64,000 nucleotides of DNA from Phycisphaerales bacterium (GTDB lineage: Bacteria > Planctomycetota > Phycisphaerae > UBA1845 > UTPLA1), in the NCBI GenBank assembly GCA_020639075.1, contig JACKHI010000001.1, positions 372,001 through 436,000 of the forward strand. Reading direction: 5' to 3'. The position numbers were made by a program, and so were the translations under genes. Below are positions 27,128-35,828 of this stretch, piece by piece (the first letter of the stretch is position 1; every line of letters begins with the position of its first letter). Below the pieces are notes generated by a model. It was given only the letters and a program-made list of their open reading frames with translations, was not told the DNA's origin and searched no databases.

Positions 27128-27503
27128 GCGAGCGTCGCGGTTCGCGCGATATGCGGTTGTTCTCCTCATGATCGCGATCGGCGGTACGCAGACGGCGTGC
27201 ACGGAATTCGTACATTGGGGCCACATCAGCGATCGCGAAAATAGCTGGGGCATCAACGGTGTGGAGATCGCCCAGAAACAGCCGAGCGGCAAGTGGGAGA
27301 TCATCGGCGGGTCGGACGGGAAGGGCCGATGGGAGGTGTTCAAGAACCGGATCAAGGGAGGCGGAACGATTCGCGTCAGCAAGCCCGGGTACTACACCAT
27401 TGAGATGTCGGAGGCGGAGTTTCTCCAGAAGCACGTCATCCTGATGCAATCGACGGGCGGGGAAGATTCCGACGAGTCGTTGCCATCGGAATGGCTGGAC
27501 TAA
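27105..27503 (+). CDS. Lipoprotein of unknown function
   Basis: Start ATG 27105 lies inside the 3' end of the ThiF gene, suggesting translational coupling. The 132-residue product has a basic N-terminus, a hydrophobic segment (AVVLLMIAIGG) and a plausible lipobox (QTAC). The mature part (ENSWGINGVEIAQKQPSGKWEIIGGSDGKGRW) looks like a small beta fold resembling carboxypeptidase regulatory-like domains, ending in an acidic tail. Family not recognised. Confidence 0.65.
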   Translation: MRNTSATRRASRFARYAVVLLMIAIGGTQTACTEFVHWGHISDRENSWGINGVEIAQKQPSGKWEIIGGSDGKGRWEVFKNRIKGGGTIRVSKPGYYTIEMSEAEFLQKHVILMQSTGGEDSDESLPSEWLD

Positions 27504-27657
27504 TGCGGCGACGACGCGCGATTGGCTGCGCGTCGATCGAGTCATTGAGTCCAGTCGCGCATCCCTACGTTCTTTGGTGAGCGCGGCTCCTCATCCGAAC
27601 GCCCGACGGAAATACTCAACGTTACATCGAATTGAATTGCGATTAGGGGGATTCGCG

Positions 27658-27861
27658 ATGCAGCTCGAAACATGGTGTCTTCTGGGAACTTCCGCGATGA
27701 CTGCGCTCGTGATCAGCCGAACATTGGCGACGGGGCGCGAGGCGGCGTTAATGGCGGCGCGTCAGGCGGCGGAAGAGGCCGAAGCGATTCGGAAGCAGCG
27801 CGAAGCCGTGTTCGAGGAGATGGCGCGAGCGTCGAGTGACGTGGATGCAATTCATGGTTGA
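27658..27861 (+). CDS. Small membrane-anchored coiled-coil protein
   Basis: ATG 27658 follows a TAGGGGG ribosome-binding-site-like sequence and gives 67 residues. A hydrophobic N-terminal segment (WCLLGTSAMTALVIS) is followed by a charged, Ala/Glu-rich helix (ALMAARQAAEEAEAIRKQREAVFEEMARA) likely to form a coiled coil. A start at 27574 would add unrelated residues before the membrane segment. Function unknown. Confidence 0.55.
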   Translation: MQLETWCLLGTSAMTALVISRTLATGREAALMAARQAAEEAEAIRKQREAVFEEMARASSDVDAIHG

Positions 27862-28051
27862 TTTTCGGCGCAGTCGGGCCGGCACGCTCAGAGAATCCTG
27901 CACTGTAACCTGAAGGCAATACGGGATTTGTGCGCAAAAACCGTTGACCGGACGCGTGCGCGCGGCTAGAGTTTTGGTGTGCAGAGTGCCTTGTGGCTTG
28001 CTGTGCATCTGGGTTCGTGGCCGCAATTCGCCCGCAAAACGGGTGTGTCTC

Positions 28052-29107
28052 ATGTCAGAATCACCTCAACGGCTGGACAATCTTCGTTCGCTGGCACGCG
28101 TCGCACGGCTGTTTGCCGTCATCGGAATCGGCGGATTCGCCGTGGTCGGAATGTATCGCCTTTCGGGGGATCCGGGCGTATTTCCGTGGCTCGGCAAGCA
28201 CCTTGTCAGCTTCGTCATCCTGTTCGGCGCAAGCCTGGCGATCTCAATCTGCACGTTTCTATGGCTTGCCGTGTCGTTGCTGTTGAAGATCGAGGGAAAT
28301 GCGTTCCGCAGTTACGACGTCGCGCGCGACATGGCCGACGCCTTGAACAAGCAGGGCGGCGAGCTGCGACTGATCGCCGAAAATTCGCAGATATCTGACC
28401 TGGTCCGGTCGGTAACGCATCGCTCGCGCGAGCGGACGGCGATTCGTCTCGCAATCAACGAAGAGATCATCCGGGGCGATTGGGAGGCGGCCTACGCACT
28501 CGTCGAGCTGCTTGAGGAGCGGCACGGGTACCGCAACGAGGCATCACGCCTTCGCGCGGAGCTGGACGACTCGCGCGCGAACGAGGCCAACGTCAAGGTC
28601 CACGATACGGTGGAGCATGTTCGCGCGTTAATGGCGTCCCATGACTGGGATCGGGCCCGCCGCATGATGGACCGGCTGATGGCGGCCAACGGAGAAAACA
28701 ACGAAGTCAAGGAACTACCGCAGGCGTTTCATCGTGCGTGGAACGAACACAAGCGCCGCCTGCTGAAGGAATGGGACCAGACAGTCCAGCGCAACGAAGT
28801 GGATCGCGGCATCGCTCTGCTGAAAGAGCTTGATCACTACCTGACGCCGAGCGAGGCAGCGGCACTGCAGGAATCGGCACGTGGCGTTTTCCGAGAGAAG
28901 CTTCGAAATATGGGTGTCCAATTTTCGTTGGCTGTCAGCGAAAATAACTGGAAAGAAGCATTGAGCGTGGGCCAGCAGATTCAGGAGGAATTCCCGAACA
29001 GCCGCATGGCCAGCGAAGTGCAAGATCGAATTCACGTTCTCGTCAAGCGGGCTCGCGAAATGGATGACGGCGGCGTGCCCGTCTCGACGCGTGCCAACGG
29101 AGATTGA
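28052..29107 (+). CDS. Membrane protein with helical-repeat cytoplasmic domain
   Basis: Start ATG 28052 gives 351 residues. Two membrane helices lie within the first 90 residues (LFAVIGIGGFAVVGMY; HLVSFVILFGASLAISICTFLWLAVSLLL). The remainder is highly charged and helical, with TPR-like pairs (GDWEAAYALVELLEERHGY, HDWDRARRMMDRLMAANG, NNWKEALSVGQQIQEEFPN) that probably form a solenoid for protein binding. No catalytic motif is seen. It lies between the small coiled-coil gene and the thioredoxin-fold lipoprotein gene. Confidence 0.75.
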   Translation: MSESPQRLDNLRSLARVARLFAVIGIGGFAVVGMYRLSGDPGVFPWLGKHLVSFVILFGASLAISICTFLWLAVSLLLKIEGNAFRSYDVARDMADALNKQGGELRLIAENSQISDLVRSVTHRSRERTAIRLAINEEIIRGDWEAAYALVELLEERHGYRNEASRLRAELDDSRANEANVKVHDTVEHVRALMASHDWDRARRMMDRLMAANGENNEVKELPQAFHRAWNEHKRRLLKEWDQTVQRNEVDRGIALLKELDHYLTPSEAAALQESARGVFREKLRNMGVQFSLAVSENNWKEALSVGQQIQEEFPNSRMASEVQDRIHVLVKRAREMDDGGVPVSTRANGD

Positions 29108-29177
29108 CAAACCAATCGACAGTCGGGATTACGACTGCCGCAAATCACTGTGATGCAAAGACACGGAGGTCTTCACG

Positions 29178-30653
29178 ATGCGATCACGATTCCCTCAAGG
29201 TCATCTCAACGACATTACCCGGCGAACGCTGACGTTCACTGCGGGGATTGCCGTTGTCGTCAGCGCCGGTTGCGCACAGCAGCGGGCAAATGACAACTAC
29301 GCCGTGATTCGAACCGGCGAACGTGCCGGCGATGCAGATGCCGCGAACTCATACGCGTATCATTACCCGGCGACGGCGCCGGTCCTCAATGCGGACGAGT
29401 TGAAGCGGTTCGTGGATGAGCATCGCAACCAGGTCGTTGTGCTGGAATTCTGGGCAAGTTGGTCCTCGAGCAGCCGCGATCAGATTGCACGTCTCGCGAA
29501 GTTGCACGAAGAGCGCCGGCGAGACGGTCTCCGCGTGATCGCCTGCACGTTTGACGAGCCGAGAGAATGGCGAACGCATACCGTCCCGGTGTTGCAGAGC
29601 GCCGGCGCGAATTATCCATGCGTGGTGATTCCGCGGGGCGATCGACAGGCGCTGGGCGCGTGGCTCGATCCGGCCTGGCGATTCGATCTGCCGGCGCGGT
29701 TCATCGTGGATCGACAGGGAACTGTCGTTGCGCGGGCCCATGGCGACGAAGCCGTGCTCGCTGCGCTCGATTCATGGGGATCGACCCGGACGCGCAGCCG
29801 ATCGACGTATGAGCGACCGGCGGAGCCTCGCGAGCGGGAACTCCGCGTTGCAACGGCGACGGACAGCGGGGCTTCGGCGACGACACGCCGTGAAACCGTC
29901 GACTCAAAACGTGATCGCACGGATTCGACGCGGGCGACTGTGACCGAGCGGACGTCGGCAAACGCCGGCGCGACCAGTTCTCGTTCGCCCAGATACGCGT
30001 CCTCACGACGATCCGCAGCGACCACGGACCGCACGAGATCATCTCGCTATCGAACGCCTGCGCCGGAGACTCGGTCACGGGCGGAATCGACGTCGTCGCC
30101 CGTTCGTACGGCTTCGGCGTCCACCTCTGTCGGACCGGCGTCGACGCGCGTAAAGCTCGTGAACATCAAGACAGGCGAATCGGAGTGGCTGCCGGTCGTC
30201 TCGCGCGATCGCGGACTGGATGCCGCCTCGGATGCGGTCGCCAGCGCGATTCGAAGCCGGATCGGCCGTGCCACGAACCCGCGTATCGCCGTCATGCCGT
30301 TCTCGTCGATGCGAAATCGCAACTACTCGACGCCGCTGGGTATAGAAGCGGCGGAGGGAATCACGGCGAGCCTCAAGCGGGAAGGCTATTACGATCTCGT
30401 CGCACCGACGCGCGCGAAGCAGATGGTCAAGGACGCCGGTGTGACCGTCACGCAGATCGACTTTGACGCGTCGGTGATTCAGGACAAGATCTCGGCGGAC
30501 TACCTTGTCATCGGCTGGGTTCGCAACGATGTGGACGAGTTGATTCGCGCGACGCAATCGTCGCAGCCGACGCGAATTGCCGGAGACGCCGGAATATCCG
30601 ACACGGGCTACGTGTCGCCACGTCGCGAAGCGGAAGATTTCAGCGACTACTGA
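29178..30653 (+). CDS. Lipoprotein with inactive thioredoxin-fold and FlgO/CsgG-like C-terminal domain
   Basis: ATG 29178 follows a GGAGG ribosome-binding site and gives 491 residues. A lipoprotein signal ends at VVSAGC. Residues about 70-200 match a TlpA/thioredoxin fold (VVVLEFWASWSSSSRDQIARL, FIVDRQGTVVARAHG), but the usual WCxxC is WSSSS, so it cannot do disulfide chemistry. A 120-residue Arg/Ser/Thr-rich linker follows. The C-terminal 170 residues (RIAVMPFSSMRN, IEAAEGITASLKREGYYDLVAP, ISADYLVIGWVRND) resemble FlgO/CsgG/TolB-N type envelope domains. The combination suggests a periplasmic scaffold, which is inference. Confidence 0.75.
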   Translation: MRSRFPQGHLNDITRRTLTFTAGIAVVVSAGCAQQRANDNYAVIRTGERAGDADAANSYAYHYPATAPVLNADELKRFVDEHRNQVVVLEFWASWSSSSRDQIARLAKLHEERRRDGLRVIACTFDEPREWRTHTVPVLQSAGANYPCVVIPRGDRQALGAWLDPAWRFDLPARFIVDRQGTVVARAHGDEAVLAALDSWGSTRTRSRSTYERPAEPRERELRVATATDSGASATTRRETVDSKRDRTDSTRATVTERTSANAGATSSRSPRYASSRRSAATTDRTRSSRYRTPAPETRSRAESTSSPVRTASASTSVGPASTRVKLVNIKTGESEWLPVVSRDRGLDAASDAVASAIRSRIGRATNPRIAVMPFSSMRNRNYSTPLGIEAAEGITASLKREGYYDLVAPTRAKQMVKDAGVTVTQIDFDASVIQDKISADYLVIGWVRNDVDELIRATQSSQPTRIAGDAGISDTGYVSPRREAEDFSDY

Positions 30654-30693
30654 TCGATCGAGCCGCATACGCGATTTAGTTCGCAAAAAGAAA

Positions 30694-30742
30694 AACGCCC
30701 CGACGAGCCGCAAGTGCTTGTCGGGGCGTTGTATTTTTTTTG
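30694..30742. terminator. Bidirectional intrinsic terminator between convergent genes
   Basis: A 15-bp stem, AACGCCCCGACGAGC (30694-30708) with GCTTGTCGGGGCGTT (30716-30730), has one mismatch (G-T) and is flanked by A-runs on the left and a T-run on the right, so it can end both the plus-strand gene at 30653 and the minus-strand gene at 30770. Confidence 0.85.
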
Positions 30743-30769
30743 TCGGGCTGTCGTTTCGATTGTCGGGAC

Positions 30770-31810
30770 TTACTTGATTTCAAGCAATTCGACGTCGAAC
30801 ACGAGCGTTGCCTTGGGCGGAATTGTCGGCGGTCTGCCGCTCTCGCCGTAGGCAAGCTGGTAGGGGATGACGAGGATTCGTCTTGTGCCAACCTTCATGG
30901 AGCCGACGCCTTCGGTCCATCCGCGAATCACGCGGTTCAGCGGGAATTCAGCGGCCTGGTCGCGATCCCGCGACGAGTCGAACTTCTTGCCGTTGACCAG
31001 CCAGCCCGTGTAGTGGACTTTGACGGTGGATGAGGCGTTCGGCGGCGTGGGACCGGCGCCGACTTTGACATCCGTGTACCAGAGACCGGAGTCGGTCTTG
31101 ACGCCTTTTTCCGGATCGCCGCCATTGCTCTTGACGACGGCCATGGCGTCCGCGAAGTCCTTTCCTTCGGCGGCCTTGGCGGCCTTGGCGGCTGTGTCGG
31201 CATCCGTGATCGTCACTTTTTCGATCATGACCTTTTCGACGGGCACATTCTGGTGCTTGTTGCCGGCGGCGTCCTGACCGTTTCCGACTCGGACTTCTTT
31301 GATCTTATCGACGACGTCCATTCCCGCGATGACCTTGCCGAAGACGGCGTACGCGGCGCCGCCGCGAGGTTGATCGAGAGCAGGATTGTCGACGACGTTG
31401 ATGAAGAACTGCGACGTCGCCGAGTCTGGGGCGCTCGTTCTGGCCATCGCGATCGTGCCGCGCGAATTCTTCAGGCCGTTCTGCCATTCGTTCTTGATCG
31501 GGGACTTGGTTTCCTTCTGCTTCATGTCCTTGTCGAAACCGCCGCCCTGAATCATGAATGTACTCATGACGCGATGAAAGATCGTGCCGTCGTAGTAACC
31601 GTCCTTCACATAGGAGACGAAGTTCTCCGTGGAAATCGGGGCTTTCTCCTGGTTGAGTTCCAGGTAGATGTCACCCATCGATGTCGTCATCTTGATGTAA
31701 ACGCGATCAGGAATCTTCGGCTTCTCCTCTTTCGAATCCGGGCCCGCCAGCACGGTGCTGCAAACACCGAGTGCCGCCAGGGCTGTGACCAACACGTTCG
31801 CTCGATTCAT
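30770..31810 (-). CDS. Exported peptidyl-prolyl isomerase: cyclophilin-FKBP fusion
   Basis: This 346-residue protein has a signal peptide (VLVTALAALGVCSTVLA). Residues about 35-200 are a cyclophilin domain (MTTSMGDIYLELNQEKAP, GTIFHRVMSTFMIQGGG, NSRGTIAMARTSAPDSATSQFFINV). The C-terminal 110 residues are an FKBP domain (VKVHYTGWLVNGKKFDSS, VIRGWTEGVGSMKVGTRR, IPPKATLVFDVELLEI). Both are prolyl isomerase folds that assist protein folding, here presumably in the periplasm. Having both unrelated types in one chain is uncommon. Confidence 0.92.
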   Translation of the reverse strand: MNRANVLVTALAALGVCSTVLAGPDSKEEKPKIPDRVYIKMTTSMGDIYLELNQEKAPISTENFVSYVKDGYYDGTIFHRVMSTFMIQGGGFDKDMKQKETKSPIKNEWQNGLKNSRGTIAMARTSAPDSATSQFFINVVDNPALDQPRGGAAYAVFGKVIAGMDVVDKIKEVRVGNGQDAAGNKHQNVPVEKVMIEKVTITDADTAAKAAKAAEGKDFADAMAVVKSNGGDPEKGVKTDSGLWYTDVKVGAGPTPPNASSTVKVHYTGWLVNGKKFDSSRDRDQAAEFPLNRVIRGWTEGVGSMKVGTRRILVIPYQLAYGESGRPPTIPPKATLVFDVELLEIK

Positions 31811-31946
31811 TCGTAACCTCCAGTGTACTAAGTCCTAAGGCGTTTCCTTTGAGGACAGTCAAATCGCCTCGTGGTTAGGGGGATTCACGATAGACCGCCC
31901 CCTTGTCAGTGTCAATTTGGGTTGTGAAAAGTGGCTGAAATCGGGC

Positions 31947-32900
31947 TTACTCGGGCTTAATTCTCGCCAAATCGGCGGCGAAATCGCGACAGGCGGCGCG
32001 GACGCATTCCTGCCAGTCATCGACGTGGCGATTCTTGAATGCCGGGGCAGCGTGGGCGTAAATAACGCTTCTGCCCGCCGCAATCAATGCACCAAGTCCT
32101 TCGGAGTCGAGATAGGGCCGGAAATCCTCAGCCGTGCCGCCTTGAGCGCCGTAGCCCGGGACGAGGAAGATCGTGTTCGGCATGATCCGTCGAAGGCGGG
32201 CCGCATCCTCGGGATTTCGCGTCGCGACGACGGCTCCGACGGAGCCATACGTTGATCCGCCGCGGATCGTCTCGGCGGACCATTGATTGACAAGGGCGCC
32301 GACGGCTTCGTGAACCTTACGGCCATCCTCGAGGACAAGATCCTGGACGCTCGCCGCGGATTCATTCGAGGTTCGCACCAGCACGAAGACACCGCGGCCT
32401 GCGGATTCCATCTGGCGAACGAACGGCTGAACACCGTCCCAACCGAAATAGCCGTTAATCGTCACGGCGTCGGGGAGCTTGTCGGCTTCGAGGGACGACA
32501 TGTCAACGCCATCCAGAAGGAACGGGTCGTTCTCAAATGGGCTCGTCGAGAAGGACGCAAGGGCATATTGCTCAGCCGTATGGCCGACGTCGCCGCGTTT
32601 GATATCGCCGATGACAAGTAGACCTCGACTGTGGGCGTATTCGGCGAGACGCAGGTAGGCGTCCAGGCCGATAGAGCCGTAGCGTTCGAAGTAGGCAATA
32701 TTGAACTTGACGATCGGGACGGTTTCAGCGACGGCATCGACGACGCCGCAGCTGAACTCCTCCATTGCGCCGACGTCATTGTCGTGATTCGCGTGAATCG
32801 ACTTTGGCAGTCGATCGTAAACAGGATCGATGTTTACGACCCCACAACATTGCCGAGATCTGACGGCGTCGAGCACGCGCTCCGCAAACGTCTGGGACAT
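31947..32900 (-). CDS. pyrF: Orotidine 5'-phosphate decarboxylase (type 2)
   Basis: This 317-residue protein is the last enzyme of UMP synthesis. The catalytic Asp-Lys-x-x-Asp motif is VIGDIKRGDVGHTAEQYA, the substrate segments are VVNIDPVYDRLP, KFNIAYFERYGS and FVLVRTSNESAASVQD, and the phosphate-binding end is FLVPGYGAQGGT. The length and the VPGYGAQG motif place it in the longer type 2 group. ATG 32900 is the start. It lies 24 bp downstream of the membrane gene on the same strand, probably cotranscribed. Confidence 0.95.
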   Translation of the reverse strand: MSQTFAERVLDAVRSRQCCGVVNIDPVYDRLPKSIHANHDNDVGAMEEFSCGVVDAVAETVPIVKFNIAYFERYGSIGLDAYLRLAEYAHSRGLLVIGDIKRGDVGHTAEQYALASFSTSPFENDPFLLDGVDMSSLEADKLPDAVTINGYFGWDGVQPFVRQMESAGRGVFVLVRTSNESAASVQDLVLEDGRKVHEAVGALVNQWSAETIRGGSTYGSVGAVVATRNPEDAARLRRIMPNTIFLVPGYGAQGGTAEDFRPYLDSEGLGALIAAGRSVIYAHAAPAFKNRHVDDWQECVRAACRDFAADLARIKPE

Positions 32901-32924
32901 GGCGTTATTCCCTGGGGGACTGGT

Positions 32925-33800
32925 TCACTCGGATTGACTGGCCGAATCAACGACTTCGGATGGTTCCGAGGGCCGCGACGTCGGCGATTTCTCGGCTTCA
33001 TCCTGAGTCATTTTCTGCATGATGGGGACGATTGCCGATCGATGCAACTCGCGGAGCAACGGGAATTGATCAATGACCTCGAAGGGCGCGATTCGCTCCG
33101 CCGCGAGCTCGAATTCCTCTTGAGTGCACTTGTTCGGCGGGGCATGACGACCGGCCTCGACCAACGCGACGGTATAGGCAAAGTCGCCCGTTGCGGCGAT
33201 CGGCGTTCGTGCATGGATCATCGTGGATGCGCCGCCCTTGTCGTCAATGAACGTCTCGTGAATCTCGACGCGATCGCCGTCCACGACTCGTTTTCCGCCG
33301 GCCTGCACGGCGGCGTTCCAGTCGACTGCGGGCGTGTCGGCATTGGGTTCGCGAAATGGAACGGACGTTGCGCCCATCGCGTCGCGAAGGCGCCCGGCCA
33401 TGCGATCGACTTCCCCGGCATTGCTGATCTGTTCCAGCAGCGCGGCGTTGCGGCGAATCGTCTCGAGCGGATCGGGCCCCGTTTCAGCGTCGCGGTAGTT
33501 TCGGATTTTCGCGACAACGGCATCGATCACGGATTCGCCGGGCTCGACCGCAGTCATTACGGCGCCTGCATCGGCGTTGCGCGGTTCGGGTTGTTGAGCG
33601 ATCTCGGCCGCCAGTTTCTCGGCAATTTCCGAATCCACAATTTGACTTTGAACCACAGGCTTCACGACAGCCATCTGTTGGAATTGCCCGAGCATGTAAT
33701 TCAGCAGCAGGGCGATGGCCACCGCATGCAATGCCGCGGCGATCACAAACGATATGCGCCGGACATGGCGGGGCGGTATGGCGAAGGTTTCCGGGTACAT
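32925..33800 (-). CDS. Single-pass membrane protein of unknown function
   Basis: Start ATG 33800 has GGAAG six bases upstream; ATG 33860 lacks one and would add 20 polar residues. The 291-residue product has one N-terminal membrane helix (ISFVIAAALHAVAIALLLNYML) followed by about 250 extracytoplasmic or linker residues with acidic helices and a beta-rich segment (VEIHETFIDDKGGASTMIHAR). The one-helix-plus-large-domain build resembles TonB-type envelope proteins, but no motif confirms it. Confidence 0.65.
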   Translation of the reverse strand: MYPETFAIPPRHVRRISFVIAAALHAVAIALLLNYMLGQFQQMAVVKPVVQSQIVDSEIAEKLAAEIAQQPEPRNADAGAVMTAVEPGESVIDAVVAKIRNYRDAETGPDPLETIRRNAALLEQISNAGEVDRMAGRLRDAMGATSVPFREPNADTPAVDWNAAVQAGGKRVVDGDRVEIHETFIDDKGGASTMIHARTPIAATGDFAYTVALVEAGRHAPPNKCTQEEFELAAERIAPFEVIDQFPLLRELHRSAIVPIMQKMTQDEAEKSPTSRPSEPSEVVDSASQSE

Positions 33801-34011
33801 CGCACGCTTCCAGGGCTCATCGGCGCGAAACGGGCGAGATTCGCACCGATCGGCCTCCATCCCATTGTAGCGTCGATGGTGGAAGTTCCATGTCCGGCAT
33901 GGGACGGATCGTCGGGGCGGGCAGCGACGCGCGGCGGCGATGTCTCACGTGGTCAAAAGTCGCGTGGAAGAGCAGCAGGGGACTCCGAGAGGGGCGACCG
34001 TGCGGGTCCGA

Positions 34012-34581
34012 TTACTGTGCGGCGGCCGTGGCGTCCTCGGCGATTCCTTGCGAGTTCAGCCGAAACTCGAATTCGTACTCATCGAAGAGACGCTCGGCGC
34101 CCGCGGCCTCGAAGCTGGCACACAACAGGTACTTCTGGTTGTTCGGGAGCGGATTGCCTTCCCAGGAGAGTTGGAATTCATACGTGGAAGTGACGCGCTC
34201 CCAGAACGTCCGCTGGTCTTCGGGCGTGCGGATCGTCTGTGTCCAGCTCTGAAGGCGCTCGCCTCGATGGGTCGCTGTGGCTGGGCGAAAAGCATAGAGC
34301 TCGAACAGGAACGAGCCATAGGCTTTGACAGGATCGCCTGCGCCGTCGAGCGGCCGCAGGGAGACGGCCAACCCGTCCGGAACAATGTCGTCATCAAAGC
34401 TGCGGACCTTGGTGAAGGGCAGGATCTGGATCTGGGCCGGGCTGTAATACTCGACGAGTTGCTCCTTTGTCGGGCCTTCGCCGGTGTCGCTGATTTCGCC
34501 GCGCTTGCAGGATGCGCCGAGGACGAGAGTCAATCCGATGCCGGTCAGCAAAATCAAACGAGAATTCGATGGGGCGGTCAT
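34012..34581 (-). CDS. Lipoprotein of unknown function
   Basis: ATG 34581 has an ACGGAGTG ribosome-binding site and gives 189 residues. A lipoprotein signal (ILLTGIGLTLVLGASC) is followed by a mixed domain: YYSPAQIQILPFTKVRSFDDD, DGLAVSLRPLDGAGDPVKAYGSFLFELYAF and QLSWEGNPLPNNQKYLLCASFEA. The pattern suggests a small beta-sandwich. Family not recognised. It lies between two other envelope-protein genes on the minus strand. Confidence 0.7.
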   Translation of the reverse strand: MTAPSNSRLILLTGIGLTLVLGASCKRGEISDTGEGPTKEQLVEYYSPAQIQILPFTKVRSFDDDIVPDGLAVSLRPLDGAGDPVKAYGSFLFELYAFRPATATHRGERLQSWTQTIRTPEDQRTFWERVTSTYEFQLSWEGNPLPNNQKYLLCASFEAAGAERLFDEYEFEFRLNSQGIAEDATAAAQ

Positions 34582-34694
34582 TTGAACACTCCGTTGTCCC
34601 AATCCGCGATGATGGTTCATGGGCTGCGATTATATCGCCGGACGGTCCGCCGCCAACGGAAAATGCGGATTGAAGCTCCTGCGGCGACAGGCGT

Positions 34695-35828
34695 CTAATT
34701 TGCAAGGGCCGGGCCGTCGATCAGACCGCGCTTTCGCTGGTCGCCATATTGCGTGCGCATCGTCGATTCGTCGATCCGCACGTCGGCGTTCATCAGAAGC
34801 TCACGTCCGAGCGACTCCATTCGTTCGGCGACGCGCCGACTGCGGACGGCCTTCTCCAGGTCCACTCGCATGTCGCCTAACGAACCGGACTCCGCACTGA
34901 GGCGCCGTTCCAGCTTGATCAAATGGTAATTGCCTTCCGATTCGAAGAGCGGCGAGATTTCACCCTCTTTGAGTTCAAACGCGATTTTCGCAAAGGCCCG
35001 TGGAACCGTCGGGTCGTCTCTTGTAAACGGGGGAAGAAGTCCGCCGCGAGATTTTGTCAGCGAATTCACGCTGTAGTCGGCGACAAGATCCTCGAAGCGA
35101 TCACCGCGATCAAGCCGGGGCTTGAGCCGCGCGAACGTACGCCGGGCCGGAAGTTGCAGATGCCGAACCTCGACTCTTTCACCAAAGGTGCGCTCGTACT
35201 CGGCTCGAACGTCTTCCGACGTGACGCGAATCTCAGACTCGGCCATTTTCCGTAGCAGCGCCTGTCGAGCCATCGCAATTGCGAGTTCGACGCGTGGAAC
35301 GCTGTTGCGTTTGGTCCATTCGTCGATCAAGAGATCTCGTTGTGCTTCGGTCAGCGGCTCGCTCGATTTCGATCCCGACGCAGTCTCGTTGAGTGCGAGA
35401 TCGTACTCCCGTTCGACTTCGCCATCGGAGACACTCAGGCCTCTGCGATCGGCTTCGGCACGGACGGCCTCCAAAAAGATGAGCTGCTGCAGGAGCATGA
35501 GCCCCCGAGCATCCACCAGTGTCTTGACGAATGAACGCGAGTCGATGGGGCGACCGTTGACGACGGCAATTGCCGATGTCTTTCCGGCATTGGAGACTTG
35601 TGTGACTGTGCCGGACTTTGAGTTCAACGAGTCGGTCGCAGTCGTGTCACCGGAACCGGCGATTCCGCCGGATGCGATGCGGCTGGAGAGCCGCGTCGGA
35701 GAGGGATTGTTCGACATAGGCGCTGCGCAACCCAAGGGAATGAGCCCCACAAACGCGAACAGCGTCGCGGCATTGCGGCCGTGCCTCGACCGATGGACGA
35801 TCGTAAGGGAAGTCGTGCAAGTCTTCAT
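34695..35828 (-). CDS. Parvulin-type peptidyl-prolyl isomerase lipoprotein (SurA/PrsA-like)
   Basis: This 377-residue protein has a lipoprotein signal ending IPLGC. An N-terminal helical domain (AVVNGRPIDSRSFVKTLVD, VEREYDLALNE) resembles the SurA N-terminal chaperone domain. The parvulin domain follows (VRHLQLPARRTF, RFEDLVADYSVNSLTKSRGGLLPPF, AFELKEGEISPLFESEGNYHLIKLERRL). It probably assists folding of exported proteins. The start overlaps the stop of the Nif3 gene as ATGA (35825-35828), indicating coupled translation. Confidence 0.88.
   Translation of the reverse strand: MKTCTTSLTIVHRSRHGRNAATLFAFVGLIPLGCAAPMSNNPSPTRLSSRIASGGIAGSGDTTATDSLNSKSGTVTQVSNAGKTSAIAVVNGRPIDSRSFVKTLVDARGLMLLQQLIFLEAVRAEADRRGLSVSDGEVEREYDLALNETASGSKSSEPLTEAQRDLLIDEWTKRNSVPRVELAIAMARQALLRKMAESEIRVTSEDVRAEYERTFGERVEVRHLQLPARRTFARLKPRLDRGDRFEDLVADYSVNSLTKSRGGLLPPFTRDDPTVPRAFAKIAFELKEGEISPLFESEGNYHLIKLERRLSAESGSLGDMRVDLEKAVRSRRVAERMESLGRELLMNADVRIDESTMRTQYGDQRKRGLIDGPALAN

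Noticed and set aside
32631..34193. 520-codon plus-strand frame
   Set aside because: It is antisense to pyrF and the membrane gene and has no domain or plausible start context.
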